Shown in pieces: positions 43,301-50,853 of a stretch of DNA of 64,000 nt. The translations under genes and the position numbers were made by a program. A model generated the notes under the pieces. The model worked only from the letters and a program-made list of their open reading frames with translations. It was not told where the DNA came from and searched no databases. Position 1 is the first letter of the stretch; every line of letters starts with the position of its first letter. Origin of the DNA: Acidobacteriota bacterium (GTDB taxonomy: Bacteria > Acidobacteriota > Terriglobia > Terriglobales > Acidobacteriaceae). The stretch lies in assembly GCA_021779935.1 (NCBI GenBank), contig JAJXZT010000032.1, positions 1-64,000 on the forward strand. Direction: 5' to 3'.

Positions 43301-46300
43301 GGTTCGGGTGGAACGTTGGACTCACTGAAACCGGCTGAGGCTGGAGCGGAAGTAACCACAGGTAAACCCATCGACATCCTTGCCGATGGTGTGTACAAAC
43401 GCTCGTTCCAGACCCACGGTTTGTGCAACAACTACTCGGTGTCTGGCTCGCGCACGGGATGGGGTGTGGGTGGGTCTCTGACAGCGACAACCAAGGATGG
43501 AAACACCATCACTGCTGACGGTGTCACTACGTCGGGAAACGTCGCGGTGTGGTCGGACTACATTCCGGTGGACCCGGCACAAACCTATAAGGTCTCGTTG
43601 TCCATCTCATGCACAAATACGATTGGTACGCGGTACTTCGGGATGATGGCATACGACGCCAACAAAAATGTGATTGCAGTTGACCAGTTCGACATCCCAA
43701 GTCGCACGTTCAACGCGAGCACTACAAATCCATATTTTTGGTGGGGCGCTGACGCCGCAAACACATGGCGTGACATCGTAGCTTACATTGTTGGCTACAA
43801 TACCCCCGTGTCTGCGGTACCAGCGGGTCGTAATGCGTTTTTGAACTTCCGGCTTCCGAGCAACACAGCGTACGTCCAAATCCGCTACTTAAACTACGAT
43901 AACGCTGGCACCACAACCACCGCCTTTTTCTATTCGCCATCGATGGTGTCTACTGACACCGTGGGTGACGTTGATGGTCTGAACGATGGTGGAACCTATC
44001 ACCGCACGATAGGCACCTATGTTAGTGCGGGTCGTCCTGTCATCAACTTGGCTGACGGCATCCACCAAAACGTCAACGGAAGTTACATCCCGTATGGTTC
44101 GGGTGGGACACTGGACTCACTGAAACCAGCAGAATCCGGGGCAACGCTCGGCGCAAGCTGGGGCACCAACGTCTCGAACCAACCACAAGACTTGCACAAC
44201 CTTATTCTACACCCGGCATTCTCGACGGTTACGGGGAGCGACTCAACGTGGGGTCAACCTACAGTCGCGGTGACAGGGCAGGATTTCCCCGTAGCTCTGA
44301 AAGCAACAACACGCGATGTAAACGAGACAGGTAACCAATTCCCGGTTGTGGCTGGCGAAAAATACTTTGTCTCCGCGACGTTCAATTCTCAAAATTTAGT
44401 AGGTCACCCTAGTGATGGTGGGTCGTGGAATACACGTATAGGGCTGCTGCTGTATGACAAGACAAGCACCCCCACATGGGCGGCTGGCGCAAGCGTCGCG
44501 CCGGGTAGCAACTGGACAACGGTGTCAGGAACCGTGACCATCCCGGCAGGGTACGTCACAGCGGTGCCGTGGTTGCAGATCGACGGCTCCGCTACTAGTT
44601 TCACGCCATCTCTGTACTCGTTAGCCACCAACCTGTACATCGGAAAATATCAACCGGGTGCGGACATCACGGCTGGGAACGACCTATCCGTGCTCGTTGG
44701 TCGCACGGCTGATAAACTGCTCTACGGTAACGGTATGGCTGTGGAGGCTTTACGGCCAGCCGAGGCTGGTGCGGAAGTAACCACGGGTAAAGACCTGTCC
44801 GTCCTCTCAGGACGTACGGCTGACAAACTGAACTATGTAAGTGGAGCTACTGTTGACTCGTTGAAACCGGCTGAGGCTGGTGCAGATGTCACAGGGGCTA
44901 ACACATCGGCAGACACAGCCGCCGTATCGGGCACGTTGGCATCCAGTGTAGTGGGAAACCTGTCGGGAACACACATCCTCACCAATCCAGACTTTGCAAC
45001 TCTGACGGGCTGGAGTGTGTACGACAACCTCACATCGGGCAACGTCTATCTAACCTTGATCGCCGACAGCGCAGCACCCAACACGTCGGGAAATAAGCTA
45101 CAGGTCGCCTACGTCAACAACGGTGCTGGCATCTCTCCGGGTTGGGGTGGGTTCACCTGCCAAGTCTACCCGGACAGTGGCGTGGCACAACCCAACAAGT
45201 ATCACCGGGGGTCAACGCTGGTATGGCGTGTCATCGCCAACATCCCGGTTGGCTACACAATTAATTTTGGTGGCAACCCGGTGGGGACAGGGTCGGTGCA
45301 AACATCACTATCCTCGATGGCGGGTACAGGCACATGGACAGAGTATGTGTGGCGGTTACAGATTGGGAACAGCGGCACATTTAGCACCACGGGATTCGTT
45401 TATCTGACGGGCGGCTCGGTGGCGGCAACATGGTATGTAGCAGTGTGCGAAGCCATCGACATCACCGCACCGACACAACTGTATGGCAGCAAGGTCATCT
45501 ACAGCAGCGGTAACAAGATGGACGACCTAGAGCCGCTGGAGATGGGTGCAGAGAAAACCACGGGTAAAGACTTGTCCGTGCTCGTTGGTCGCACGGCTGA
45601 CAAGCTTAACTATGTAAGTGGAGCTACTGTTGACTCACTAAAACCAGCCGAGGCTGGTGCAGAAGTGACCACGGGTAAGTCGCTGGACATTTTGAGCGAC
45701 GGTGCAACCTATCGCCGTATCAAATTTGTGGCTACAGATGGCACGCTGCACACGTCGTCTGTGCTCAACGCACAAGGTAGTGTCGCGCCGACACAGCCAG
45801 TTGCATATAGCTACACCTACACGAGCAACAGCATCACGTTGACCGTGCCAGCACAATCCCTGATGCGCATGGACGGGACATCTTTGTCCATCGCGTACCA
45901 GACATACACGTGGTCGTCGCTGTCGGCAAGCACAACGTATTTCATTTATGGGTATGTGGATGCCGTGAGCGGGACACTAGGATTTACCAATCCCAATCCA
46001 CCAAGCACAACGGCTAGCGTCGTGTACGCCACGCAGGCTTACTACGATGGGCGCGTACCCATTCCAGCATTCTCCGTGACTACCACGGCGGTCGGACTAC
46101 CCGCCGGTGGTGGCACCGACACGGGTGGTGTGTGCCCTGAAGCTAACGTGTTGGTTGATGTTCAGGGTAAAGGTAACGTTCGGGCTGGTGATGTTGTGGT
46201 TGGCGACTACCTCCGGGGCAAGTGTTTTGCCACTGGGTTGGACACGTACCGCAAAGTAATTAAGGTCAGCAGCACCTCGAACCACCAGTGGCGTGTGGTG

Positions 46301-46504
46301 AACGGCTACCGCGTTACGCCAACGGAGCCCGTGTGGTTCAACGACGCATGGACACCCGCCTACAAGGTAGGACAACAGAATTCCTTCAACGGGCAACGAG
46401 TGGACATCACGCTGGAATCGGACGAGTACGACGAGCAAAACTACTACGTGGTGGGCGAAGCTGCGGAGCTACTGATACACAACGCCATCATCATGAGTTG
46501 CTAA
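40352..46504 (+). CDS. giant tail-tip / host-specificity protein with C-terminal Hint (intein-like) domain
   Basis: 2,050 residues, starting at TTG 40,352 with GAGGT 7 nt upstream. Residues 1-50 carry a hydrophobic helix with Gly/Met zippers; about 60-600 are the tail-hub part (DFLVNTDYGMAYTWDEIDIP, FDLVETDPSVYTWSIAEERT). About 647-730 is FN3-like and 750-900 PA14-like (YTYARWTGYLIPSVSGSYQI). The middle has six PAEAGA repeats and a carbohydrate-binding-like module (about 1343-1430) shared with the 38,214 gene. The last 123 residues form a Hint domain: Cys1928 in GGVCPEANVLVD, RAGDVVVGDYLRG, VTPTEPVWFNDAWTPAYKVG and terminal IHN (Asn2044). Block B normally reads TxxH; here it is T1989-x-x-E1992. 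Autoprocessing of the tail tip is possible but untested. Confidence 0.8.
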   Translation: MAKIIMGAALIAAAVTVEVASGGTMSALALRMGMMGGGMLMSGIAAAMQGGGVSMSQSVKNPAGTRQSIYGQTRTNGTVIYMSSIGHTINQVVAWASHPCESVDYIYADGRQVYFYGGATEGYCDGSKHTDPSGNVYSFRASSGNYKFAAWSTLGSYSGHWISQLGTGAAPPSNDSNINGDPNWDSTCTLNGICATYAAAVYDATIYSSIPQIKAAIKGKNDIFDPRLGPLNTDGTVNPAYCGWTDNAALVIADFLVNTDYGMAYTWDEIDIPQLIAAANICDTPIALADATVTNAFQAWQSNYAYVLGQTILDSNGRQQTVSGYTYMTSGTPTSGSGHPIWQVASGQYTTDHDIIWLSGAMGATTTEKQYTINGAVDWAESPGNTLTQMLDACAGRISIWNGKVQIFPGAWYGTTTSFGLGDIVGKVSFKKAKYRDICNAVRAKYICPSYPYNLVGYDKNHPASGIFDGQYQPQDAPEYAQDSLHGYASDANLAADGGVKLYQDKSYKFVTSCGQAQRLMKIYLLRSRQMWSGTIRVNAKGLQNVPNDVIKLTIPQYGWNNKLFEIVAVRHIPEISDNNPPVLYWEFDLVETDPSVYTWSIAEERTQVNSASPRLDEPRTNVVDITGLTLESDITTAVVSLDGIVSPRIKATWTEPFDSYTTSGGSIAVQFQKVGDTDWKTLGKLPGNVTQTYITAAEGVVAGQSYNVAVQPIHGGGAAGDWTVQTITVPDQLSNISLNIVSDSPEYIRTPAGGAPIVGAGDLGATPNANTTDAAINYGSVIAGGAALPGGVNSTYTYARWTGYLIPSVSGSYQIGCNFSGGCNLFIAQVPAIYMLNANATANPNPNTFIQYSSVTLQAGTPYQVVLEWAQGTNPAELQLLWLAPGAGSVCLIPAANLSTSWTSTSGNLSGKWWNGTSGLWYPTGANHIDFSSPTHIGKTQDNIPDGSNYHRVLGTYTNGNRPVINLADGIHVNVDGTHIPYGSGGTLDSLKPAEAGAEVTTGKPIDILADGVYKRSFQTHGLCNNYSVSGSRTGWGVGGSLTATTKDGNTITADGVTTSGNVAVWSDYIPVDPAQTYKVSLSISCTNTIGTRYFGMMAYDANKNVIAVDQFDIPSRTFNASTTNPYFWWGADAANTWRDIVAYIVGYNTPVSAVPAGRNAFLNFRLPSNTAYVQIRYLNYDNAGTTTTAFFYSPSMVSTDTVGDVDGLNDGGTYHRTIGTYVSAGRPVINLADGIHQNVNGSYIPYGSGGTLDSLKPAESGATLGASWGTNVSNQPQDLHNLILHPAFSTVTGSDSTWGQPTVAVTGQDFPVALKATTRDVNETGNQFPVVAGEKYFVSATFNSQNLVGHPSDGGSWNTRIGLLLYDKTSTPTWAAGASVAPGSNWTTVSGTVTIPAGYVTAVPWLQIDGSATSFTPSLYSLATNLYIGKYQPGADITAGNDLSVLVGRTADKLLYGNGMAVEALRPAEAGAEVTTGKDLSVLSGRTADKLNYVSGATVDSLKPAEAGADVTGANTSADTAAVSGTLASSVVGNLSGTHILTNPDFATLTGWSVYDNLTSGNVYLTLIADSAAPNTSGNKLQVAYVNNGAGISPGWGGFTCQVYPDSGVAQPNKYHRGSTLVWRVIANIPVGYTINFGGNPVGTGSVQTSLSSMAGTGTWTEYVWRLQIGNSGTFSTTGFVYLTGGSVAATWYVAVCEAIDITAPTQLYGSKVIYSSGNKMDDLEPLEMGAEKTTGKDLSVLVGRTADKLNYVSGATVDSLKPAEAGAEVTTGKSLDILSDGATYRRIKFVATDGTLHTSSVLNAQGSVAPTQPVAYSYTYTSNSITLTVPAQSLMRMDGTSLSIAYQTYTWSSLSASTTYFIYGYVDAVSGTLGFTNPNPPSTTASVVYATQAYYDGRVPIPAFSVTTTAVGLPAGGGTDTGGVCPEANVLVDVQGKGNVRAGDVVVGDYLRGKCFATGLDTYRKVIKVSSTSNHQWRVVNGYRVTPTEPVWFNDAWTPAYKVGQQNSFNGQRVDITLESDEYDEQNYYVVGEAAELLIHNAIIMSC

Positions 46505-46512
46505 GGACACGT

Positions 46513-48030
46513 ATGCAAAATATTTGGATGTTATCGCCGACAGCTATAGATGGAAGTGGGAACACTTACCCCACTTGCAACGCCTACGCATCGGCATGGA
46601 CATGCCCCGCATTTCCAGTTGCAGCGGGGACACCCGCACCTATCGTGCATGTGCAGGATGCGGCTGGCACTTCCTCGTGCACCTTTGGAAGCAGCGTCGC
46701 TGTGGGCGACTTGATCTTTGTCACGGTGGTGTACGGCTGGACAACCATCGGAGCCCCGAGCACAACGGTCGCGGTCACCGACAATGGGGGTAATAATTAT
46801 TTTCGCCCTGTAGAGGCTGATGCCCTTATGGACTCATCCACGGGTAACGGGGGCATGGTGTTCGCCAATTTTTACACAATTGCGACGGCTGCCGCCACAA
46901 CCATTACTGCCAGCGTGACTGGCGCAACCACCCTGTCTGTAAAAGCACACGAATACAGCGGTGTGGACGGGGTCAAGCCCCTGTTGGTCACCAACGCTGG
47001 CTACAGCGGACTACCGAAAAACACAGCGGTGTACACAGCGCCCACGCTGACGGTACACATTCCCGTTACTACTGCGGGTGAACTTATTTTTGCAGTGGGA
47101 GGCGCGTCGGCAAACCTCGGCGTGACCTGCACCACGGGTTACACCCTGCGAGACACCACCACCTACACCGTGTCCCCCGCGACGTGGACAACGCACGGAT
47201 GGGAGTTGATAAGCAGCGGTGGGGACTCCAGTGTGTCGTTCACGGCGACCGGAACATCTGATTCAAACTCCGCCCTGTGGGGTTACCTGTTTTGTTTCCA
47301 GCCGAAAGTGCAACCCACTGGTCTAGGACTTGTGTGGTGCCAAAGCACCGACACACAGATTGCGGCTGCCAATGCCGATAGCACCATAACCGTGTGCCCC
47401 ACAGACTATAACCAGATGGCACCCAAGGTGGTCACCGATAGCTACTATGCACAAGGTGCCATCACGGGTATGTCAATGGCGTCGCTACTGTCGCTGCTAG
47501 GTTCCACGTACACACCCGGGTATCTGGTAGACCCGACGGTACTAAACGTCACCAAGTCATTGCCTTACTACATGCCGACTGGCACCAGCAGCACGCTACT
47601 TACGCAGAGTGCAATGATGTTGGCCGCCAATGGTATCCTCATCACGCCGATGAGCCTGCCCTATCCGGTGACGTTCTCTCAAATTTATGCCGCGCTGAGC
47701 GGTACTGATACCACCAATCTGCACAGCTTTGGAATTTACGACATCGCCGGAAACCTGATTGTGGCTGCGACGCCGACCGTTTACCCAAGCAATGGTGTGT
47801 TTGGTGTGTCTACGACCGTGCTAAGTGCGGGTGTGTATTACGTGGCGTGGACGTGCAATGGAACCACAGCGGTCACCCTGCCGGGGGTCTTGCAGGTTGT
47901 GCCCGGCTGGATGATGCAGGGCACAAGCAGCCAAGCAAGCGGTGGCGCTCTGCCAGCAACAATTAGCACACCACAAGAGGCAAACTTGCAGCCGGTGTCG
48001 GCACCTGTGCTGGCGATTGGCTTATTCTAA
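46513..48030 (+). CDS. tail-associated receptor-binding-like protein
   Basis: 505 residues from ATG 46,513 (AAGGA upstream). It is beta-rich, with Ig-like modules (GDLIFVTVVYGW, VAVTDNGGNNYFRP, TTAGELIFAVGGASANLGVT). The C-terminal part (from about 370) resembles fibre-like beta repeats (LYPVTFSQIYAALSG, TVLSAGVYYVAWTC). It directly follows the tail-tip gene, where spike or receptor-binding proteins reside. There is no known enzymatic motif. Confidence 0.65.
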   Translation: MQNIWMLSPTAIDGSGNTYPTCNAYASAWTCPAFPVAAGTPAPIVHVQDAAGTSSCTFGSSVAVGDLIFVTVVYGWTTIGAPSTTVAVTDNGGNNYFRPVEADALMDSSTGNGGMVFANFYTIATAAATTITASVTGATTLSVKAHEYSGVDGVKPLLVTNAGYSGLPKNTAVYTAPTLTVHIPVTTAGELIFAVGGASANLGVTCTTGYTLRDTTTYTVSPATWTTHGWELISSGGDSSVSFTATGTSDSNSALWGYLFCFQPKVQPTGLGLVWCQSTDTQIAAANADSTITVCPTDYNQMAPKVVTDSYYAQGAITGMSMASLLSLLGSTYTPGYLVDPTVLNVTKSLPYYMPTGTSSTLLTQSAMMLAANGILITPMSLPYPVTFSQIYAALSGTDTTNLHSFGIYDIAGNLIVAATPTVYPSNGVFGVSTTVLSAGVYYVAWTCNGTTAVTLPGVLQVVPGWMMQGTSSQASGGALPATISTPQEANLQPVSAPVLAIGLF

Positions 48031-48040
48031 GGATTTACAC

Positions 48041-48226
48041 ATGTCGATACAGTACGAAAATAAGATGATGCAATTCTTCCCGACTGCGAAGCCCGATACC
48101 CGTAAGATTATCTGTAAAGGCGGCGCAGCCAGTGTAATTGCGGACGGGGATAAGTGCCCGTCTGGACGGCACAACACGAAGTTAACAGATTGCTGGTGTA
48201 CCGAGCATGACTCGAAAACTAAATAA
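48041..48226 (+). CDS. small Cys-rich phage protein
   Basis: 61 residues from ATG 48,041 with AAGGA upstream; the longer frame lies inside the previous gene. Contains CKGG, DKCPSGRH and DCWCTEH, so possibly metal-binding. Function unknown. Confidence 0.5.
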   Translation: MSIQYENKMMQFFPTAKPDTRKIICKGGAASVIADGDKCPSGRHNTKLTDCWCTEHDSKTK

Positions 48227-48244
48227 CTAACTAAGGCTCCCAAA

Positions 48245-48607
48245 ATGAACACCCCTCGTCACTTCCTGCGTCTAACTCTACACGTACTAACTATCGTGCT
48301 CTGCTTGATGATTTTTGCCAAGGCTGACTCGTTCGCTGGGAGCCCAACTAGGCACCAAAAAAATGTGGTCGTGCGGTCTTACACTGGCTCGGACTATGAC
48401 CAAGTACAAGACCAGCGGTTGGACAACCTAGACAACGTCCTGAGTGAGATGCGAAAGTCCAGCGATATACAAGGTCAGAAAATAGCCGAGCTAATGGCGG
48501 TGACAGACCAGTGGATGGGTGGGATAAAAGCCCTGATGGGGCTGCTAGGACTGACGAGTATTGTTGGGTTGGGACTTCAAATAAACGACCGCAGAAAACG
48601 ACCCTAG
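48245..48607 (+). CDS. small membrane protein, possible second holin or antiholin
   Basis: 120 residues with an N-terminal hydrophobic segment (LTLHVLTIVLCLMIFAKADS, signal-like), a charged, coiled-coil-like central part (QDQRLDNLDNVLSEMRKSSD) and a C-terminal transmembrane helix (MGGIKALMGLLGLTSIVGLG). It lies after the tail genes, separate from the left lysis cassette. Topology fits a holin or inhibitor, but it could also be an accessory membrane protein of the lysogen. Confidence 0.5.
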   Translation: MNTPRHFLRLTLHVLTIVLCLMIFAKADSFAGSPTRHQKNVVVRSYTGSDYDQVQDQRLDNLDNVLSEMRKSSDIQGQKIAELMAVTDQWMGGIKALMGLLGLTSIVGLGLQINDRRKRP

Positions 48608-48662
48608 AGGGCAGGAATCAGGCCCTTGCACGGAGAACCGTACTAGATAGTAGGGGGAGACC

Positions 48663-49283
48663 GTGAAGCCTGAAACCCAATTTGTTCCACCAAAAACTGC
48701 TGATGAATTTTTTGACCGCTTCCCGTTGGCGGTCCACAACTTTGTACACAAAAACCCGCGCATACCCTACGCGATGAAAGATGATCTCGTGCAGGAGCTA
48801 TCGCTCAAACTGGTTAGGAGCCGCGTTATCGAAGCGTTTGACCCTGCGAAAACGGGGGGCAGCGACGCTGGATTGTTTTTCAATTTCGTACACATGACCA
48901 TGCGCCGTGAAATTGTGAACCGCATAAATAGGGACAGGCGCGACGCGCACGGGCACTTAATAAACTACGTGGACGAGACCCCAGAAGAAGTCAAAAAGCA
49001 GCTTCACAAGGCGGAGGTTGAAACCGCCACCATACCCGACCATGGGACCCAGGAATTTCGGGATTTTGTCGAGGCGCACCGCCCGTATTTACTGGACACA
49101 TTGGACATGCTGCTGGCGGGGTACACATTGCCCGAAATTGCAGAGGCATATGGGGTGCGTGCCAGTGCAATCGATTACCGCCGTAGGCACCTGCGCACAC
49201 TATACCGGGTCATGGTGGCTGGACGGGTGCCCGCCACTGTACGCCGAGGAAGACCGCCCCACATGATGACGAAAAAACAGTAA
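48663..49283 (+). CDS. phage sigma-70-like protein with regions 2 and 4
   Basis: 206 residues. MKDDLVQELSLKLVRSRVIE with FFNFVHMTMRREIVNRINRD resembles sigma region 2, and DTLDMLLAGYTLPEIAEAYG with RASAIDYRRRHLRTLYRV resembles a region 4 helix-turn-helix. The tail is basic (VRRGRPPHMMTKK). GTG 48,663 has a very good ribosome binding site (GGGGGAGACC), the same as that of the integrase gene. It may direct late transcription of the phage or act in the lysogen. Confidence 0.6.
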   Translation: MKPETQFVPPKTADEFFDRFPLAVHNFVHKNPRIPYAMKDDLVQELSLKLVRSRVIEAFDPAKTGGSDAGLFFNFVHMTMRREIVNRINRDRRDAHGHLINYVDETPEEVKKQLHKAEVETATIPDHGTQEFRDFVEAHRPYLLDTLDMLLAGYTLPEIAEAYGVRASAIDYRRRHLRTLYRVMVAGRVPATVRRGRPPHMMTKKQ

Positions 49284-49326
49284 GTAAATTCCGCTGCTGC
49301 CAGCCCCTATGTAGAGGGCGCAAAAA

Positions 49327-49539
49327 ATGAAAACCAAGGAAGCAGCGAAGAAAGCAATGAAAAAACCACCGGCAACCGAGCAACTAAAAGCGATGACACC
49401 CACACGTGTGAAACGCGAAATACAGGCACTCGAATATTTGTATGAACACGGTGATGCTCAGCTCTACAGCGATGCTTGGTACAACGAGCAAAGGGCTCGG
49501 ATACACGAGGCGTCAAGCCTGTGGGCCAAAAAACGCTAG
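49327..49539 (+). CDS. small basic phage protein
   Basis: 70 residues, Lys/Ala-rich start (KTKEAAKKAMKKPP), then a helix with RVKREIQALEYLYEHG. The 3' end overlaps the end of the convergent integrase gene by 27 bp. Could be a DNA-binding accessory factor such as an excisionase, but no family match is seen. Confidence 0.45.
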   Translation: MKTKEAAKKAMKKPPATEQLKAMTPTRVKREIQALEYLYEHGDAQLYSDAWYNEQRARIHEASSLWAKKR

Positions 49540-50700
49540 AGGGAACTCAACCTGCTGCACCCATGCCTGTAACCTTCCCCGGCTAAGGCAAGCCATATAC
49601 CTCATGGTACTTTCCACATCTCGGTGCCCCATGAGTCGCATAACGTCAGGCACCGGGGTGTGCTGACGCAGGTGTGTTGTGCAAAAGGTTGCGCGAAATG
49701 TGTGTGGGTGAGCCTTGTCCATCGGCACGACGTTGCCATTCCGCTTGTTCACCTTCCTAAAAAGTGCCTGCACGTCGTCCCACAGTTGTAGCAGTGGTTT
49801 GCCACTCGCGGTGTGGAACACGAGGTCGTACTTCGCCGTCTGTTTGAGATGCTTCAATTTTTCCAGTGTCTCCGCTCTTAGGGGGATGTCCCGGCAGTGA
49901 TGCTTTTTTGGGGTGTACCCCCATTCTGGTCGTGGCTGAACGCGGATGATGCCCTCATTAAAAATGACATCTTTCCAGCGAAGGGTTTCGATTTCCTGTT
50001 TTCGCAAACCACACGTGAGCAGTACCTCATATCTAAGCACCTTATGCGGGGGGCAAACCGACCAAAAGTGCCTCAACTCCTCATCCTCGAACGCAACCGG
50101 GTCCTTAACCGAGTACGCAGGGGCGTCGCGGGTGGTAAGTAGGGCACCTAGGCCCTGCGACTGTAGAAACTGACGCAGATGCAGGAATTTGTTAAACCTT
50201 GTGCGGTCGCTGTTGCCCCTTTGCCTGAGGTAGGCGTTGACATACTGCAAGCAGTGCTTTCGCGTGACGGCGGAAAGCAGTTTGACACCTTTGCACGAGG
50301 CACAAAACTCGTCCGCCACTAGGCGTTTGGCGTCGTAGGTGTCGCGGTGAAAACCCCCATCCTTTATTTCATCTAGCCAAGCGTCAAGCTGACCGCGTAA
50401 TGTCCCTCCCACAACTGGTGTGGTGTCACCACTGGCTAGGGTGCCCCCGCTGGATACGGTTAATAGCTCACCGCGCCTCAACATCAGGGCTCGGAAAGCG
50501 TCCTGTGGGTCGTCTCCCACGGGTTCCCATCGGCGAGCAAAGTGCAAATAATACTGACCCTCCCGGATGACTTGGTCGCCCGTAGGGGTCAGGACAGCGT
50601 GGGGCTTAATTCGATTGTTTGGGTAGAAAACGGCGCGGCAGTAACGCCAGCCGGTGGACAGTGGAACATATTTGTAAAGTTGGACGCTTCGGTTCGACAT
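49513..50700 (-). CDS. int: tyrosine-type phage integrase
   Basis: 395 residues. The catalytic residues are present: Arg233 in CGLRKQEIETLRW, His333-x-x-Arg336 in HPHTFRATFC, a GHRDVESTMRYMA box and Tyr368 as nucleophile. Residues about 105-195 form the core-binding domain (HRDTYDAKRLVADEF and LQYVNAYLRQRG). It recombines the attachment cores in tRNA-Leu. GGGGGAGACC precedes ATG 50,700. TGTTAGGA repeats 60-80 bp upstream lie in its promoter region and may let the integrase repress itself. Confidence 0.93.
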   Translation of the reverse strand: MSNRSVQLYKYVPLSTGWRYCRAVFYPNNRIKPHAVLTPTGDQVIREGQYYLHFARRWEPVGDDPQDAFRALMLRRGELLTVSSGGTLASGDTTPVVGGTLRGQLDAWLDEIKDGGFHRDTYDAKRLVADEFCASCKGVKLLSAVTRKHCLQYVNAYLRQRGNSDRTRFNKFLHLRQFLQSQGLGALLTTRDAPAYSVKDPVAFEDEELRHFWSVCPPHKVLRYEVLLTCGLRKQEIETLRWKDVIFNEGIIRVQPRPEWGYTPKKHHCRDIPLRAETLEKLKHLKQTAKYDLVFHTASGKPLLQLWDDVQALFRKVNKRNGNVVPMDKAHPHTFRATFCTTHLRQHTPVPDVMRLMGHRDVESTMRYMACLSRGRLQAWVQQVEFPLAFFGPQA

Positions 50701-50761
50701 CGGTCTCCCCCGTGTGCTTACTACTGTGTTTTTGGGAAACCGAGAACAAATCTCTAAAAAT

Positions 50762-50793
50762 TGTTAGGAAGAGTGTTAGGATGCGCTTCCTAA
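50762..50793. repeat. right arm-type integrase sites
   Basis: TGTTAGGA at 50,762 and 50,774, plus an inverted CTTCCTAA at 50,786. The same octamer occurs three times at the left end of the element, so these are the likely arm-type sites of the integrase. Confidence 0.6.
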
Positions 50794-50799
50794 TCCCTC

Positions 50800-50829
50800 A
50801 AAAACCCCAATAATACTGCGGTTATTGGG
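50800..50829 (-). terminator. phage-borne terminator placed after host tRNA-Leu
   Basis: On the minus strand CCCAATAA and TTATTGGG (50,806-50,829) form a perfect 8-bp stem with an 8-nt loop, followed by GTTTTT. It starts 6 bp after the tRNA 3' end and so replaces the host terminator moved away by integration; it also shields the integrase gene from tRNA transcription. Confidence 0.8.
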
Positions 50830-50835
50830 TGAATC

Positions 50836-50853
50836 TGGTGCCGAAGAAGGGAC
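50836..50853. other. right attachment site core
   Basis: 18 bp identical to 15,311-15,328, covering the CCA end, acceptor strand and part of the T stem of tRNA-Leu. This is the junction with the intact tRNA. Confidence 0.9.

Larger units (their letters stand above)
15311..50853. mobile_element. complete-looking HK97-type siphoviral prophage in tRNA-Leu
   Basis: The element is bounded by an 18-bp direct repeat of the tRNA-Leu 3' end, and the integrase gene abuts the intact tRNA. Between the repeats are modules for integration, early replication, lysis, packaging, HK97 capsid, connector, siphoviral tail and host recognition, in the expected order apart from appendage genes lodged between the terminase genes. 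Early genes run leftward and late genes rightward from a non-coding hub near 21,800. Short intergenic gaps and many TAATG or ATGA overlaps show tight packing. No structural gene looks broken. No clear CI-like repressor or excisionase is recognised. Length between cores is about 35.5 kb. Confidence 0.95.

Noticed and set aside
40352-46504. True splicing intein in the tail-tip protein
   Set aside because: There is no C-extein beyond six residues, the residue after Asn2044 is Ala and block B His is replaced by Glu, so splicing is not expected; a Hint-type remnant or cleaving domain fits better.
46288-46512. 75-residue N-terminal extension of the 46,513 gene
   Set aside because: It overlaps the Hint domain coding sequence in another frame and is Arg-rich; ATG 46,513 has its own ribosome binding site.
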